This document shows, piece after piece, positions 1-8,621 of a DNA stretch of 34,460 bases (its first letter is position 1; the number at the start of each line of letters is the position of its first letter). The stretch comes from a virus. The stretch is taken from the IMG/VR virus record IMGVR_UViG_3300036402_000100, positions 1 through 34,460 of that record; one strand, written 5' to 3'. The translations under genes and the position numbers were made by a program. The notes below the pieces were generated by a model. It saw nothing but the letters and a program-made list of their open reading frames with translations. It searched no databases and was not told where the DNA came from.

Positions 1-127
1 CCAACGATCAGTTGGGCTCGTGTGCGCCCTCGTCGCCCGTGTTGGGCTGGCTCTCGGTGGTCTCCTCGATGGTCTCACCGACGGGGAGACCGGCCGGGGC
101 GCCGCCGGCGGGGAACACATCGACGGT
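1..127. repeat. Terminal direct repeat, left copy
   Basis: These 127 bases are identical to the last 127 bases of the window. They lie inside a coding region (the C-terminal part of the 8-625 gene), not in an intergenic or packaging-site-like sequence. The simplest reading is that a circular contig was cut open with its k-mer overlap left in place, so the unit genome is 34,333 bp. Confidence 0.95.
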
Positions 128-625
128 ATAGGGAATGTCGATGTTGAACTCGCTGGGGTCGGCGAACGTGACCTTGCCGCGAGTCGCGAGGGTCGCATCC
201 TCGACGCGCCACCCGTGCTGGATGGCCTCGCGCACGGTGGCGCGGGCGTAGTCCTCATCCGGGAACCCCTCGGGGAGCTTCTTGGAGTGGCGCTCGGTGG
301 CCGGGATGCGATAGACGCGGGTGTAGGTCTCGGCGGCGGCCTTGACCGCGCTGGCGGTCGGCGTGTTGTCGGCCGCGGCGGTCTCGTCGTCGAGCTCGGG
401 GATGGGGTTGACCTGGCCGATGGGGGCCGAGGCGTTCACATCGGTGTCGTCGGTCTTGGCGGGATTGGAGCCCGAGTCAACGACCTCGGGGGGTGCCGTG
501 GACTTGGGCGCGGCGTCCACGGTGGGAACCTCCACGTTCTCGTCGCCGACGGTGACGGTCTTGGTCTTGGGCGAGGCCTTGGCGGCCGGGCTCTTGGCGG
601 TGGTGCTCTTTTTGGCGGTAGCCAT
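8..625 (-). CDS. Putative capsid decoration or accessory head protein
   Basis: A 205-residue protein directly downstream of the major capsid gene. I chose the ATG at 625 (MATAKK) over an in-frame start three codons earlier because GAGGAG sits at good spacing before it. The N-terminal ~100 residues are low-complexity, rich in Ala, Lys, Thr, Pro and Asp and probably disordered. The C-terminal half (from about ETYTRVYRIP) looks globular, with several aromatic residues, and ends in an acidic tail. I recognise no family. The position right after the capsid gene, and strong hairpins both before and after it, suggest an abundant virion protein such as a decoration or head-fibre protein. That role is inferred from context only. 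The gene reads across the arbitrary window junction, so a truncated copy appears again at the right end. Confidence 0.75.
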   Translation of the reverse strand: MATAKKSTTAKSPAAKASPKTKTVTVGDENVEVPTVDAAPKSTAPPEVVDSGSNPAKTDDTDVNASAPIGQVNPIPELDDETAAADNTPTASAVKAAAETYTRVYRIPATERHSKKLPEGFPDEDYARATVREAIQHGWRVEDATLATRGKVTFADPSEFNIDIPYTVDVFPAGGAPAGLPVGETIEETTESQPNTGDEGAHEPN

Positions 626-654
626 GGGTCTCACTCCTCGATCGAAAGATGATG

Positions 655-694
655 CCTCGGCGGCCCGCTCACCCGAGTAGACGGGCCGCCGAGG
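655..694 (-). terminator. Intercistronic hairpin after the capsid gene
   Basis: A perfect 13-bp inverted repeat (CCTCGGCGGCCCG and its complement) with a 14-nt loop lies between the capsid stop and the next gene. No real T-run follows it on the minus strand, so it is more likely a partial terminator or mRNA 3'-end stabiliser than a full intrinsic terminator. Confidence 0.6.
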
Positions 695-710
695 GGATGG
701 GGGGCGTGGG

Positions 711-1643
711 TTAGATCGTCACCCACAGGCCGGCCCAGGCCTGCACGTTGCCGACGACGAACCCGCGACGGGCGCGCATCTTGAGGAGGGTCTCGTCGGT
801 CAGGGCCGACGCGCCGCTCATGCCATCGATGACGACCGACTCGGGGCCCGAGCGCACGCCGCGGATGAGGAATTGCTTGTTTCCGATGAGCACGAGCGGG
901 GTGCTCGCGGTCGTCGGGACGCCCGGCGTACCGGTGGCGACGGTCGTGATCTGAGCGCCCTTGGTGAATCGGATGGGGTATCCGAAGAGGGTGTCGGCCT
1001 CGCCGTTGCGGGCGTTGCTGACGAAGATCGGCTCACCCTGCAAGTCCTTGATCCCGCGGAGCACCTTCTTGAACGACGGCGAGGCGATGACCAGGCCGTT
1101 GCTCTCGTCGAAGAAGTCCGAGTTTTCGTAGACCCCGACGAGCGTGTTGAGCTCGTCGTAGGTCGGCGTGGCGCCGACGGCCTTGACGACGTTGGCGCTG
1201 GCCACGTAGCCCACGGCCGCGTCGGCCGTGGTCAGTGCCCGCCAGAGCGAGGTAAAGGGGACGGTGGAGCCGTTCGCGGCGACCGAGGTGCCGATGCACG
1301 CGTTGTCGAACGTCTTGGCGAACGAGAGAACCCACTCGTTCTTCTTGGCGTTGATGACATCGGTGGGCGAGTCGTCGATGTCCTCCTCGGCGAGGCGGAA
1401 CACCTTGCCGAACTTGCGAGCCGTGAGGATCACGTCGTCATTGGCCGAGCCATCCTCGCCGTAGACACCGCCCTTGGCGATCACGTCCACCTGAGTGGCG
1501 CTCGACCGGTTGACGCTCTTGGCGTTGGTGCCCATCGGGGTCGGGGCGATTTCCGACTCGATGACCGAGGTGGCCGAGAGGGCCTGAATGACCTTGGATT
1601 CCTTTTCCTCGGGAATCCAGAGATCGAGAGTGGTGCGGGCCAT
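711..1643 (-). CDS. Major capsid protein, HK97-fold type
   Basis: A 310-residue protein that should form the icosahedral head shell. It follows the scaffold gene in the order portal, MuF, scaffold, capsid, which is standard for SPP1-like phages. The size suits a scaffold-dependent HK97-fold capsid protein without a fused delta domain. Visible family features include the N-arm, a segment with RLAEEDIDDS (a typical E-loop/spine region), the segment GLVIASPSFKKVLRGIKD, the segment GEPIFVSN, and a C-terminal end with RRGFVVGNVQAWAGL. The ATG at 1643 has a strong GAAAGGAG ribosome site. There is no separate maturation protease gene of recognisable type, consistent with SPP1-like assembly. Assignment is by family resemblance and synteny. 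Confidence 0.88.
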   Translation of the reverse strand: MARTTLDLWIPEEKESKVIQALSATSVIESEIAPTPMGTNAKSVNRSSATQVDVIAKGGVYGEDGSANDDVILTARKFGKVFRLAEEDIDDSPTDVINAKKNEWVLSFAKTFDNACIGTSVAANGSTVPFTSLWRALTTADAAVGYVASANVVKAVGATPTYDELNTLVGVYENSDFFDESNGLVIASPSFKKVLRGIKDLQGEPIFVSNARNGEADTLFGYPIRFTKGAQITTVATGTPGVPTTASTPLVLIGNKQFLIRGVRSGPESVVIDGMSGASALTDETLLKMRARRGFVVGNVQAWAGLWVTI

Positions 1644-1772
1644 GAGGCACGCTCCTTTCGTGTTGGGGTTGTGTGTCGAATCACTCGCCCATCACGCGGC
1701 GCGGCCTCATGGCCCTATTTGGCTAGAGTGTAGCGCACAGCATCATCAATGCCATACGCGGCGTGTCGTGTT

Positions 1773-2492
1773 CTAGCGTCGGGCCTTGGCGAGCTCGGCG
1801 ACCTGGCGCTCGGTGGCCGTCATCGCCTTCTTGCTGCCCTCGTCGTCGCCGCGCCGGCCAGAGCCGCCGCCGATCCGGCGTACCTTCTTGGCGCTGAACA
1901 ACTCGGGCCACTCGGTCACGAGCTCGTCAATGGCGTCGTCGAGGCCGATCACGCCATCGTCGTCAAGTTCGAGGCCCTCGAAGTCGATGAGCCCGACGAG
2001 CTTCTTGAGGCGATCGGCCGGCGCACCCTTGGCGGCGAGCGCGGCCCGCGCCTCGGTGCGGATGATGCGCGTGTTGCCGGCGGTCTCGCCCTCCTGGCGG
2101 CCCTCCTTGCGGGCACGCTCGACGGCACGATTGAGGGCGACCTCATCGACCTTCTTGCCCTTGTCCTCGTCGCCGCCGGCGCCGCCGTTGCGGGCCTCGT
2201 CGAGCTCTTTCTCAAGGTCTTTGACGCGGGTCTTGAGGCTCGTGCGGCCACGCTGGCTCTCGCCGTTGGCCTTCTTGAGTGCGGCGCGGGCCTTGACTAG
2301 TTCGGCCTTGAGCTCCTCGGGGGATTTGTCGGCGTCGGGGTCATCCTCCTCCTCCTCGTCGTCATCCTCCTCCTCGTCGTCGCCCTCGTCGTCGTTGCCG
2401 CCGCCGTCAGCGGGGGCCTCGCGGAGCATGAATCCGGGGCGCGCCCAGTAAGGCAGGGCGAGGGTGTGGCGATTGTCGAGCGTGGTGGCCAT
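1773..2492 (-). CDS. Scaffolding protein
   Basis: A 239-residue, mostly helical and highly charged protein immediately upstream of the capsid gene. Residues ~30-60 form a very acidic Asp/Glu-rich segment. Residues ~60-140 are coiled-coil-like (KSPEELKAELVKARAALKK). The C-terminal tail is basic (AKKVRRIGGGSGRR), the type of end that contacts capsid protein in known scaffolds. I prefer the ATG at 2492 (MATTLDN). A GTG-ATG pair 21-24 nt upstream is also open, so the N terminus is uncertain by up to eight residues. No protease domain is visible. It is expected to direct procapsid assembly and leave before or during packaging. A gap of 129 nt separates it from the capsid gene, enough for an internal promoter, but I see no convincing -35/-10 pair there. 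Confidence 0.8.
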   Translation of the reverse strand: MATTLDNRHTLALPYWARPGFMLREAPADGGGNDDEGDDEEEDDDEEEEDDPDADKSPEELKAELVKARAALKKANGESQRGRTSLKTRVKDLEKELDEARNGGAGGDEDKGKKVDEVALNRAVERARKEGRQEGETAGNTRIIRTEARAALAAKGAPADRLKKLVGLIDFEGLELDDDGVIGLDDAIDELVTEWPELFSAKKVRRIGGGSGRRGDDEGSKKAMTATERQVAELAKARR

Positions 2493-2557
2493 CTCGGTCT
2501 CTTTTCTCCCCATCACGGGGCTCTCGGGTGGTGTCCCTCGCTGGGGGAGTCTAGGGG

Positions 2558-3406
2558 CTACTTGGGCTTGGCTGAGGTATTGGTCTCGACGCCGACGACG
2601 GAGACCGTCACCACGCCCTTGTTGGTGGCCGGCGGGGTGAGCCGCAGATACACGAGGTCACCCGGCGCGACCTGGCGCGAGAAGGGCACGGTGGCCTTGA
2701 TCTGGCCCGCGTCGTCGATCGGGAGGCGCTCGGTGTAGTGAGGCGACATCTTGGCCGACGGCGTGGGCTTGGTGGCGATGTTCTCCCACACAAGCACGAC
2801 CTCGACGATATCGCCCGGGGTGCCCGAGGCGTAGACGTGGAGGAAGAACTCAGCGATGCCGGCCGCCCCTGCCACGTTCTGATCGGCCTTGTTGTCTTTG
2901 GTGCGCATGTAGACCGAGCTCGCGCCCGGGGCCAGCTTCTTGGTGGTCAAGTCCTGAAATGCAAGTGCCTGTTTCAAGTCCGGCTCCTCTACGACGATGG
3001 GCACGGAGCCGCCGCCGGCGGTCCACGTGTTGGTTGGGATGATCGGCATGTTGGGCCAATTGGGGTTATTGAAATGCCACGGCTCGTCGGGGTCGGGGGT
3101 GAACCCGGCCCGGAGCATCGCTGCCCGGTTCTCGGGGGTGGGGTAGGCGATGTCTACCGCCCCGCCGCGCATGTGGTTGCGCTGGCCCGTGTCCGGATTC
3201 GAGGCGGGCGGCGCGTAGGGGCCACCGTGATAGAGGTAGTTCTGGCGGGCGACCCAAAAGCCATTCTGCAAGACCCACGAGCGCCAGGCGTCCACGAGGG
3301 TAATCTCATGGCCGGCGTAGCCGTTGGCCACTTGGAGCCGGGCGAGCGTGTCGGGCGTCAGGAAATACCACGGCTGCCAGGGGACGGGCACGAGGCTCTG
3401 ACTCAT
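2558..3406 (-). CDS. M15-family peptidase (endolysin or virion peptidase)
   Basis: A 282-residue protein with a zinc peptidase domain of the M15/VanY D-Ala-D-Ala carboxypeptidase or L-Ala-D-Glu endopeptidase type in residues ~15-125. Zinc-site residues are visible: H78 and D85 in NHMRGGAVDIAYP, and E108 with H111 in DEPWHFNN. R42 in DAWRSW matches the usual substrate-side motif. Residues ~140-282 form a beta-rich domain I cannot name; no known wall-binding repeat is visible. The gene sits between the MuF and scaffold genes, inside the head block, while the membrane lysis-like proteins are at the other end of the late operon. The ATG at 3406 lacks a clear Shine-Dalgarno, and no other in-frame start lies between it and the upstream stop. 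It may be the endolysin displaced from the holins, or a peptidase packaged in the virion. Confidence 0.8.
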   Translation of the reverse strand: MSQSLVPVPWQPWYFLTPDTLARLQVANGYAGHEITLVDAWRSWVLQNGFWVARQNYLYHGGPYAPPASNPDTGQRNHMRGGAVDIAYPTPENRAAMLRAGFTPDPDEPWHFNNPNWPNMPIIPTNTWTAGGGSVPIVVEEPDLKQALAFQDLTTKKLAPGASSVYMRTKDNKADQNVAGAAGIAEFFLHVYASGTPGDIVEVVLVWENIATKPTPSAKMSPHYTERLPIDDAGQIKATVPFSRQVAPGDLVYLRLTPPATNKGVVTVSVVGVETNTSAKPK

Positions 3407-3502
3407 GGGCGGGAGCTTATCACTCGCTTGGGCGGCGTCGGTGTAGGGCGCGGCTCTCCTGGCTTGTGCTCAAGGGGTTGCTGAAAGAGCTCTGAGAGCT
3501 CG

Positions 3503-5257
3503 TCACTCGAACTCGACATCGACCCATACCGTCCTGCCGTCATCGACGACCTTGACCACGCGACCCTTGCCGGTCACGAGGTGCTCCTTAGACTTCTTCC
3601 AGTGTTCGGCGGTGGGGTTGCCCTTGAGTGGGATGGCCTCTACACCCTTGACTCGCACCATAACTTGTTTAGATGCCCGACTCGACGAATACTTCCGCGC
3701 CACCACATCATCGGTGGTGAATGACGAGAAGTTGGTGTCGAAGTCGGCGCCCTCGGTAAAGAGCTTGCTGATCTTCTCCTTGGGCACGTCGAGACCCTTG
3801 TAGAGCACGCGCGGCTTGACGACCTCTTGGGCGTTTAGCCAGCGCGCCGCATCCTCGATCGAGCCACGCACATCGCCCTCGGTGAATCGCACGGGCGTGG
3901 TGCCCTCCTCGACAGTGCCTGTATAGGTCTTAACCCAAGCCTTGGGCAGTCCGACGCCGGCGAACGGCTGGGCGCCCTCGCGGAGGTTTTTGGCGACCTT
4001 CTTGACCGCCTGCTCTGAGCGGAAGTCGTTCTGCAAGAGCACATTAGCGCGCTGCCCGGCATCCTCGACGTAGCGCCAATCGCCGCTCGTGAGGGCCGAT
4101 TTGCGCACCGAGGGGCTGGCACCACGGACGGCCTTGGCCACGGTGGTGGGCGGCACGTAGCCCCTCAGCCGAGCGGTGGCCTCAAGGGTCGCCGTCCGGA
4201 TGGCCTCACGCTCGGCCTTGACGCGCTCGATCTGGGCACGAGTCTCGGCCAGCTTGGCGGATGCCTTGGCCTTCTCGTCGGCGTGTTTGGCAGGCGCGGG
4301 GGTGGGGGTAGGTGCCTTGGGCGGCGGGGAAGAGTGCCGTGGCTGATCGGGCGGGCCCTGGGGCCGAACCCTGGGCACGGTGCGGGTGTTGAACTTGCCG
4401 CGCTTGACGGCCGCGCCGGCGTGGGCCTGCACGGTCTTAGGGGCGTCCACGCCGTCGTCGAGGAGCTTCTTGGCAGCCTTGATGCGCACGCCCATCGATT
4501 CGGATTCGAGGGAGTAGCCACGGAGCACCGAGCGGCGCGCCTCACGCTGCAAGGCCTCGGCATAGGCCGGGTCGTTGAGCACCTCCATGTGACAACGGCA
4601 GTGAGGGTGCAACGGGGGCGTTTTCACGGCGTCGTCGTAGGTGTATGGTCCGAACGACAGGCCAGCGGGGAACTTCCCCCCGACCTGCACGACGTGGCCC
4701 GAGTGAGCCAGGCATCGCACGCACGCATCTCGCTCGGCTACCCAGACCATGGGCATCTTGGCGATCCGGGCCACGTCGGTGGTCCCCTTGGCGGCCTGCT
4801 CGTGGAGGAGCCATTGGAGGCCTGCCGTGGTGCTCCTGCCGTTGGCGATCATCACGCCGGCCGCGGTCGCGGGGTCGATGCCGGCCAGGAGGAGGGCTTG
4901 GGCCTTGAATGCGGCCTTGGCGATGTCGTCGAGCATCCCCGCGGCGTGCACGGGCGGCGGCACCTGGGCGCGCTTGAGGATGGTGCCCAGTTGCTCATCG
5001 GTGGCCGATCGTCCGACGATGGCCCCATTATCGAGCACTGAGGTTACATAGGCCGCATCGATGTTGGCAGTGACGGCCGCGAGGTCAAGGGCGCCCGATC
5101 GCGCGAGCGAGATGAGCTCCCCGATCTTGGCCGCCACATTAGGGTCGCCGAGCGCCACGAGCTTCTTGAGCTCCTCCACGGCCGTCAGGTACGGGCCCGC
5201 CCCCTCGGCAAGTAGCTGACGCTCTAGCGCGAGGAGGTCGTCGTCGATGGCGGGCAC
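3503..5257 (-). CDS. MuF-like minor head protein fused to an ADP-ribosyltransferase-like domain
   Basis: A 584-residue protein starting with GTG, 3 nt after the portal stop. Residues ~100-230 carry the MuF (Mu gpF/SPP1 gp7) signature: C179 and C182 in DACVRC, then PPLHPHCRC with H217, H219, C220 and C222. Residues ~295-330 are a Pro-rich linker, followed by a charged helix to ~365. The C-terminal ~130 residues resemble the bacterial toxin-type ADP-ribosyltransferase fold: LYKG (485-488) where the family has LYRG, FSSFT (510-514) at the Ser-Thr-Ser position, and SKEHL with E558 at the catalytic Glu, followed by a beta-rich end (GRVVKVV). The first Glu of the usual ExE is Ser here and the motif-1 Arg is Lys, so activity is uncertain. 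MuF proteins travel in the head next to the portal, so the domain may be injected with the DNA to modify a host target. The MuF call is solid; the transferase call rests on motif order. Confidence 0.8.
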   Translation of the reverse strand: MPAIDDDLLALERQLLAEGAGPYLTAVEELKKLVALGDPNVAAKIGELISLARSGALDLAAVTANIDAAYVTSVLDNGAIVGRSATDEQLGTILKRAQVPPPVHAAGMLDDIAKAAFKAQALLLAGIDPATAAGVMIANGRSTTAGLQWLLHEQAAKGTTDVARIAKMPMVWVAERDACVRCLAHSGHVVQVGGKFPAGLSFGPYTYDDAVKTPPLHPHCRCHMEVLNDPAYAEALQREARRSVLRGYSLESESMGVRIKAAKKLLDDGVDAPKTVQAHAGAAVKRGKFNTRTVPRVRPQGPPDQPRHSSPPPKAPTPTPAPAKHADEKAKASAKLAETRAQIERVKAEREAIRTATLEATARLRGYVPPTTVAKAVRGASPSVRKSALTSGDWRYVEDAGQRANVLLQNDFRSEQAVKKVAKNLREGAQPFAGVGLPKAWVKTYTGTVEEGTTPVRFTEGDVRGSIEDAARWLNAQEVVKPRVLYKGLDVPKEKISKLFTEGADFDTNFSSFTTDDVVARKYSSSRASKQVMVRVKGVEAIPLKGNPTAEHWKKSKEHLVTGKGRVVKVVDDGRTVWVDVEFE

Positions 5258-5260
5258 GGG

Positions 5261-7003
5261 CTACCCGACGGGCGCGGGCACCTTGCCCGGCGCCGGCGGG
5301 AGCGCGGTGGGGGCAAGCTGGGGCGGGGTGAGGCCCTTGGGCGGCGCGGGCGGTACCCCGGGAGGCGTCGGTGCGCCAGGCACGACGGGCGCCGCGATCG
5401 GCTGGCCATCGAGACCGATGCCGAGCTTGACATCGTTGAGCGGCGGCGCGGCCTCAGGAGCGGCACCCACGAGGAGCCACGGCACCATGAGGCGGATATC
5501 CTCATCGGACGCCGAGCCGAGCGTGACCGCCTGCCCGAGGGCCTGCATGGCCGGGCCAATGCTCTTGAGCATGTCGATTGTGAGGTGCACCTCGTCGCCC
5601 GTCGGAAACCATTCCTTGATCTGCTCATCGGTGTAGCCGGCCTCGGCGAGTGCCTGAGTGACGGGCACGCCGTTCGCGGTCTTGAGACCGACGAGCTCCA
5701 TGCCCTCCTTGTCGGTGGCCACCTCGGGCGGCATCCAGACCGGCTCGACCTTCTTGCCCTCGGCGATATTGAGCATCTTGAGCGCGACCTCGCCGCCCTT
5801 AGACCACTCGGAGCCGAACGAGCTCATGACCTTCTTGGCGTGCTTGGTGATCGTGCCGTCAGCACGGCGGCGCGCCTCGCCCGACGGGGCGGTGCCCGAG
5901 TCGGCGGGGTTGAACTCGTAGAGCGGCGTGCGGGTCAGCACGGCCATGCTCCTGATCTGGAACTCCTCGCGATCTTGGAACGGCGTGCCCGTCATGGCCG
6001 CGAACTCGCCGACGGTCTTGACGCCGCGGAGGAGCCAGGTGGAGCCGGGGAGGCTCTTGAGCTTGCCGCCGGCGCGCTGGATCATCCGCGAGGGGTCGAA
6101 GTCCTGGGCCGGGCCGTCGAGGAGCTCGTGGTCGTTGAAGTCCTCGGCAATGTCGTCGTCGGCCTCGGCGTCGGGGTCGAGGAGTGCGTAGCGCTGGGGC
6201 AGCACCATGTAGTCGATAGTGGCCATGTCCGAGGCGTTGAGCTTGGTGATGGCGTCCTGGGGCCCGTAACCGCGGATGTTGACCGGCGTGCCGTATGGCT
6301 TGGAGTCGGGGCGAAAGTGCATGACCGGCCAGCCCCACTCGTTCACGACAGTGCGGGTGCCGTCGTCGCTCTCCTCGTCGGCGACCCGCTCGAACGCCTC
6401 GGCCTTCTCGGGGCGCTTGGGGGAATCGACCGCGATCCACTCCACCACGAGGTCGTCGTAGACCTGATTCGCGCGCCAGGTGTCTTTGCCCACCTTCCAC
6501 ATGAACACGAACGTGACCGGCTCGCGCTCAGCCTCCTCGTCGTAGAGAACAATGGCGTTGAGCGGGTGCTTGCCGAGCACGTCGATGGTGCGGGTGGCAT
6601 CCTCGGCCTCGTCGTCGTCGGGCCAGACGAGCGCGTAGTAGTCGCCCAGATAGGCGGCCTTGACGTGGTAGTCGTCGGCGTCGTCGTCGAGGTCGTTCTC
6701 ATCCCAGAACGCCTCCTTGAGCTTCTTGGTTGAGGCGTCATCGTTCTCGACGGTGAGCGCGGTGAGGTCGCATCGGTCGATCAGCGCATCGACGGGGACG
6801 GCGGCGTAGGTCAGGCCGAAGTGCTGGCCGTTGCCGTACCGCTCAAGGAGCAACTCAAGCTGTTTGGTCGCCACGACCTCGGTGTTGGTGCCCTTGTAGT
6901 AGCGCTCACGCCGGCCGTATTCCTCGCGCTTGTCGTGCATGAGGTGAAAGGCTTTCGCGAAGTCTCGGCGGATGAGCTCAGGGTCAGTCGGGGAGGCGGC
7001 CAT
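5261..7003 (-). CDS. Portal protein, SPP1 gp6-like
   Basis: A 580-residue portal, which should form the dodecameric ring through which DNA enters and leaves the head. It has the typical N terminus with a charged helix (REEYGRRERYYKG), the segment FGLTYAAVPVDALIDR, central beta-rich wing sequences, and the clip/stem region SGTAPSGEARRR that is diagnostic for this portal family. Residues ~520-580 are a Pro/Ala-rich tail with no structure to predict. Length fits the family. I chose the ATG at 7003 (MAASPTD), 10 nt after the large terminase stop; AGGA lies 9 nt upstream, a modest ribosome site, so coupling to terminase translation is likely. The portal connects physically with large terminase, the MuF protein and the adaptor at 33764-34270. 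Confidence 0.9.
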   Translation of the reverse strand: MAASPTDPELIRRDFAKAFHLMHDKREEYGRRERYYKGTNTEVVATKQLELLLERYGNGQHFGLTYAAVPVDALIDRCDLTALTVENDDASTKKLKEAFWDENDLDDDADDYHVKAAYLGDYYALVWPDDDEAEDATRTIDVLGKHPLNAIVLYDEEAEREPVTFVFMWKVGKDTWRANQVYDDLVVEWIAVDSPKRPEKAEAFERVADEESDDGTRTVVNEWGWPVMHFRPDSKPYGTPVNIRGYGPQDAITKLNASDMATIDYMVLPQRYALLDPDAEADDDIAEDFNDHELLDGPAQDFDPSRMIQRAGGKLKSLPGSTWLLRGVKTVGEFAAMTGTPFQDREEFQIRSMAVLTRTPLYEFNPADSGTAPSGEARRRADGTITKHAKKVMSSFGSEWSKGGEVALKMLNIAEGKKVEPVWMPPEVATDKEGMELVGLKTANGVPVTQALAEAGYTDEQIKEWFPTGDEVHLTIDMLKSIGPAMQALGQAVTLGSASDEDIRLMVPWLLVGAAPEAAPPLNDVKLGIGLDGQPIAAPVVPGAPTPPGVPPAPPKGLTPPQLAPTALPPAPGKVPAPVG

Positions 7004-7013
7004 GGGCGTGATC

Positions 7014-8621
7014 CTACACGTTGGAGACCGCGGAGACCGCGACCTTGGTGCGCTTCTTGGTGCCCAAGAAGTAGAGCACGCCCGAGCCAACGCAGTCCAC
7101 GAGGTCGTCGTGAGGGGCCCGCGGGAAGCTGACTTGCTGGGCCTCTAGGGCGTCAAGCCCGTCGGTGTGCATGACCCGCTTGCGCTGATAGTGGTTCAAC
7201 GCCTCGGCCGCCCTAAGCTCCTTTTTCACGGATTGCGTGACGGTCTTGACGGGCACGCCGAGGCCCCAGAGTATCTCTTTCCAGAGGTCGCCGCCCTGAT
7301 TGGTCTCGACGTAGACCAGGCCGATGGTCGGGTCGTCGTTGAGCATCCGGAGGAGGCGTTGGCGGATGGCCTCGCCCGACTCGCGCACGCCGATCGCGCT
7401 GTAGACGATGCACCGACCGCGACCCTGGGCCCGGCCGTTGAGGCGCGGGGCGGGTTTCCACCCGATGACGGCGATGCCGGTCTCGTCCGAGGTGCGCTTG
7501 GTGGTCACGGCCGGGTCAACGCTGATCATCTTGCGCGTGACGCCGGCGAGCGTGCCGTGTTGGAAGTCGGACAATTGCCAGTAGTCGCCATCGGCACCGA
7601 GCGGGTCGTTGGCGTAATTCTTGAGGTAAGCCCTTGTATGTCTGATCTTGAGGAGCCGCTTGAGCGACCACCGTGCCGGCCACGTCGAACGCATCCCGGG
7701 CCCGTCCTCGTCGATGATGGGGGCGTGGTAGTGAGGCTGCCAGCCATCCTCCTCGATCCACGCCTCGGTGCCCTTGCCGCGGGCGGCGTTGACCAATTGG
7801 TGGATGATCGAGCCGGCCATGGTGACGGTGCCCACCAACTGCACTCGCGCCTTGTCGTTGAGGGGCAGCACGGCATCCTGCACGGTCTTGAGCCGCTTGG
7901 TCATCTGCTCTAGCGAGTAGCTGCCCTCGGCCGGCTCGATGTCGTCGAGGAGGATGTAGTCGGGGCGCTGGGCGCCGATCTTGAGCCCGAGCACGGCGCT
8001 GTCGATGCCGCGGGCGGCGAACGCGAACCCCGAGGCCGAGCGGTACAGGCTCACGCGGTCAGCGGCGACCACGCCACGGTCGCGCTTGAGGGGTGCGCAT
8101 AGCCTGGGGAAGTCCACCCGGAGCCGCTCGTTGGTCTCTAGCTCGTGCTTGAACGTGGCCAGGTGGGTCTCCGCCTGCCCCGAGGAGTCGGCGAACGCGG
8201 CAATGAACTTGATGTGGCCAAACGCCGCGGCCCATGCCGGGATGAGCAAGAAGTGCCAGGTGCTCTTGCCGGTCTCTCGGGGGGCGATATCGGCGTGCCT
8301 GTTCTGGCCGGCCTCGATGACCGAGGTGGCGAGCTCCTTGGCCCGCTCTGCCCAGGCGAGGTGAGGGTCTCCGAAGGTCATCCGGTCGCCGGTCTGCTCG
8401 CTCGCCAGGTGGTGCGGGAAGTAGAGCATGGCGAAGAGGAGGGGCTCGTTGTAGGTCAGCGCGCGGCGGTACTTGCTCCACTCAGGAGAGACCCCGAGCA
8501 CGCCGTTGAGCGCCTCCTGGTGGCCGAGCCCGAGCGTGTCGGCGATGACCTCGGTGGGCTCATAGAGGTGGCGCTTGAGGTACTTGGCCACCGAGAACTT
8601 GGAGGCATCGGTGGTGGTCAA
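7014..8621 (-). CDS. Terminase large subunit
   Basis: A 535-residue packaging motor with ATPase and nuclease domains. The Walker A-type motif is APRETGKST (R115 to T121, K119), and Walker B is YILLDDIE (D226, D227, catalytic E229). The RNase H-like nuclease is marked by D368 in SVDPAV, E438 in VYVETNQGG and the HDDLVD motif at 503-508. The start is TTG at 8621, which overlaps the TGA of the small upstream ORF as TTGA, with GAGG 8 nt upstream, so translation is probably coupled. It cuts concatemeric DNA and pumps it into the procapsid through the portal. The sequence alone does not tell headful from cos packaging. Confidence 0.95.
   Translation of the reverse strand: MTTTDASKFSVAKYLKRHLYEPTEVIADTLGLGHQEALNGVLGVSPEWSKYRRALTYNEPLLFAMLYFPHHLASEQTGDRMTFGDPHLAWAERAKELATSVIEAGQNRHADIAPRETGKSTWHFLLIPAWAAAFGHIKFIAAFADSSGQAETHLATFKHELETNERLRVDFPRLCAPLKRDRGVVAADRVSLYRSASGFAFAARGIDSAVLGLKIGAQRPDYILLDDIEPAEGSYSLEQMTKRLKTVQDAVLPLNDKARVQLVGTVTMAGSIIHQLVNAARGKGTEAWIEEDGWQPHYHAPIIDEDGPGMRSTWPARWSLKRLLKIRHTRAYLKNYANDPLGADGDYWQLSDFQHGTLAGVTRKMISVDPAVTTKRTSDETGIAVIGWKPAPRLNGRAQGRGRCIVYSAIGVRESGEAIRQRLLRMLNDDPTIGLVYVETNQGGDLWKEILWGLGVPVKTVTQSVKKELRAAEALNHYQRKRVMHTDGLDALEAQQVSFPRAPHDDLVDCVGSGVLYFLGTKKRTKVAVSAVSNV

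Noticed and set aside
4283-6733. Long plus-strand open frames opposite the MuF and portal genes
   Set aside because: They lie antiparallel to well-supported head genes, have Gly/Arg/Val-rich shadow-type composition and no ribosome sites.
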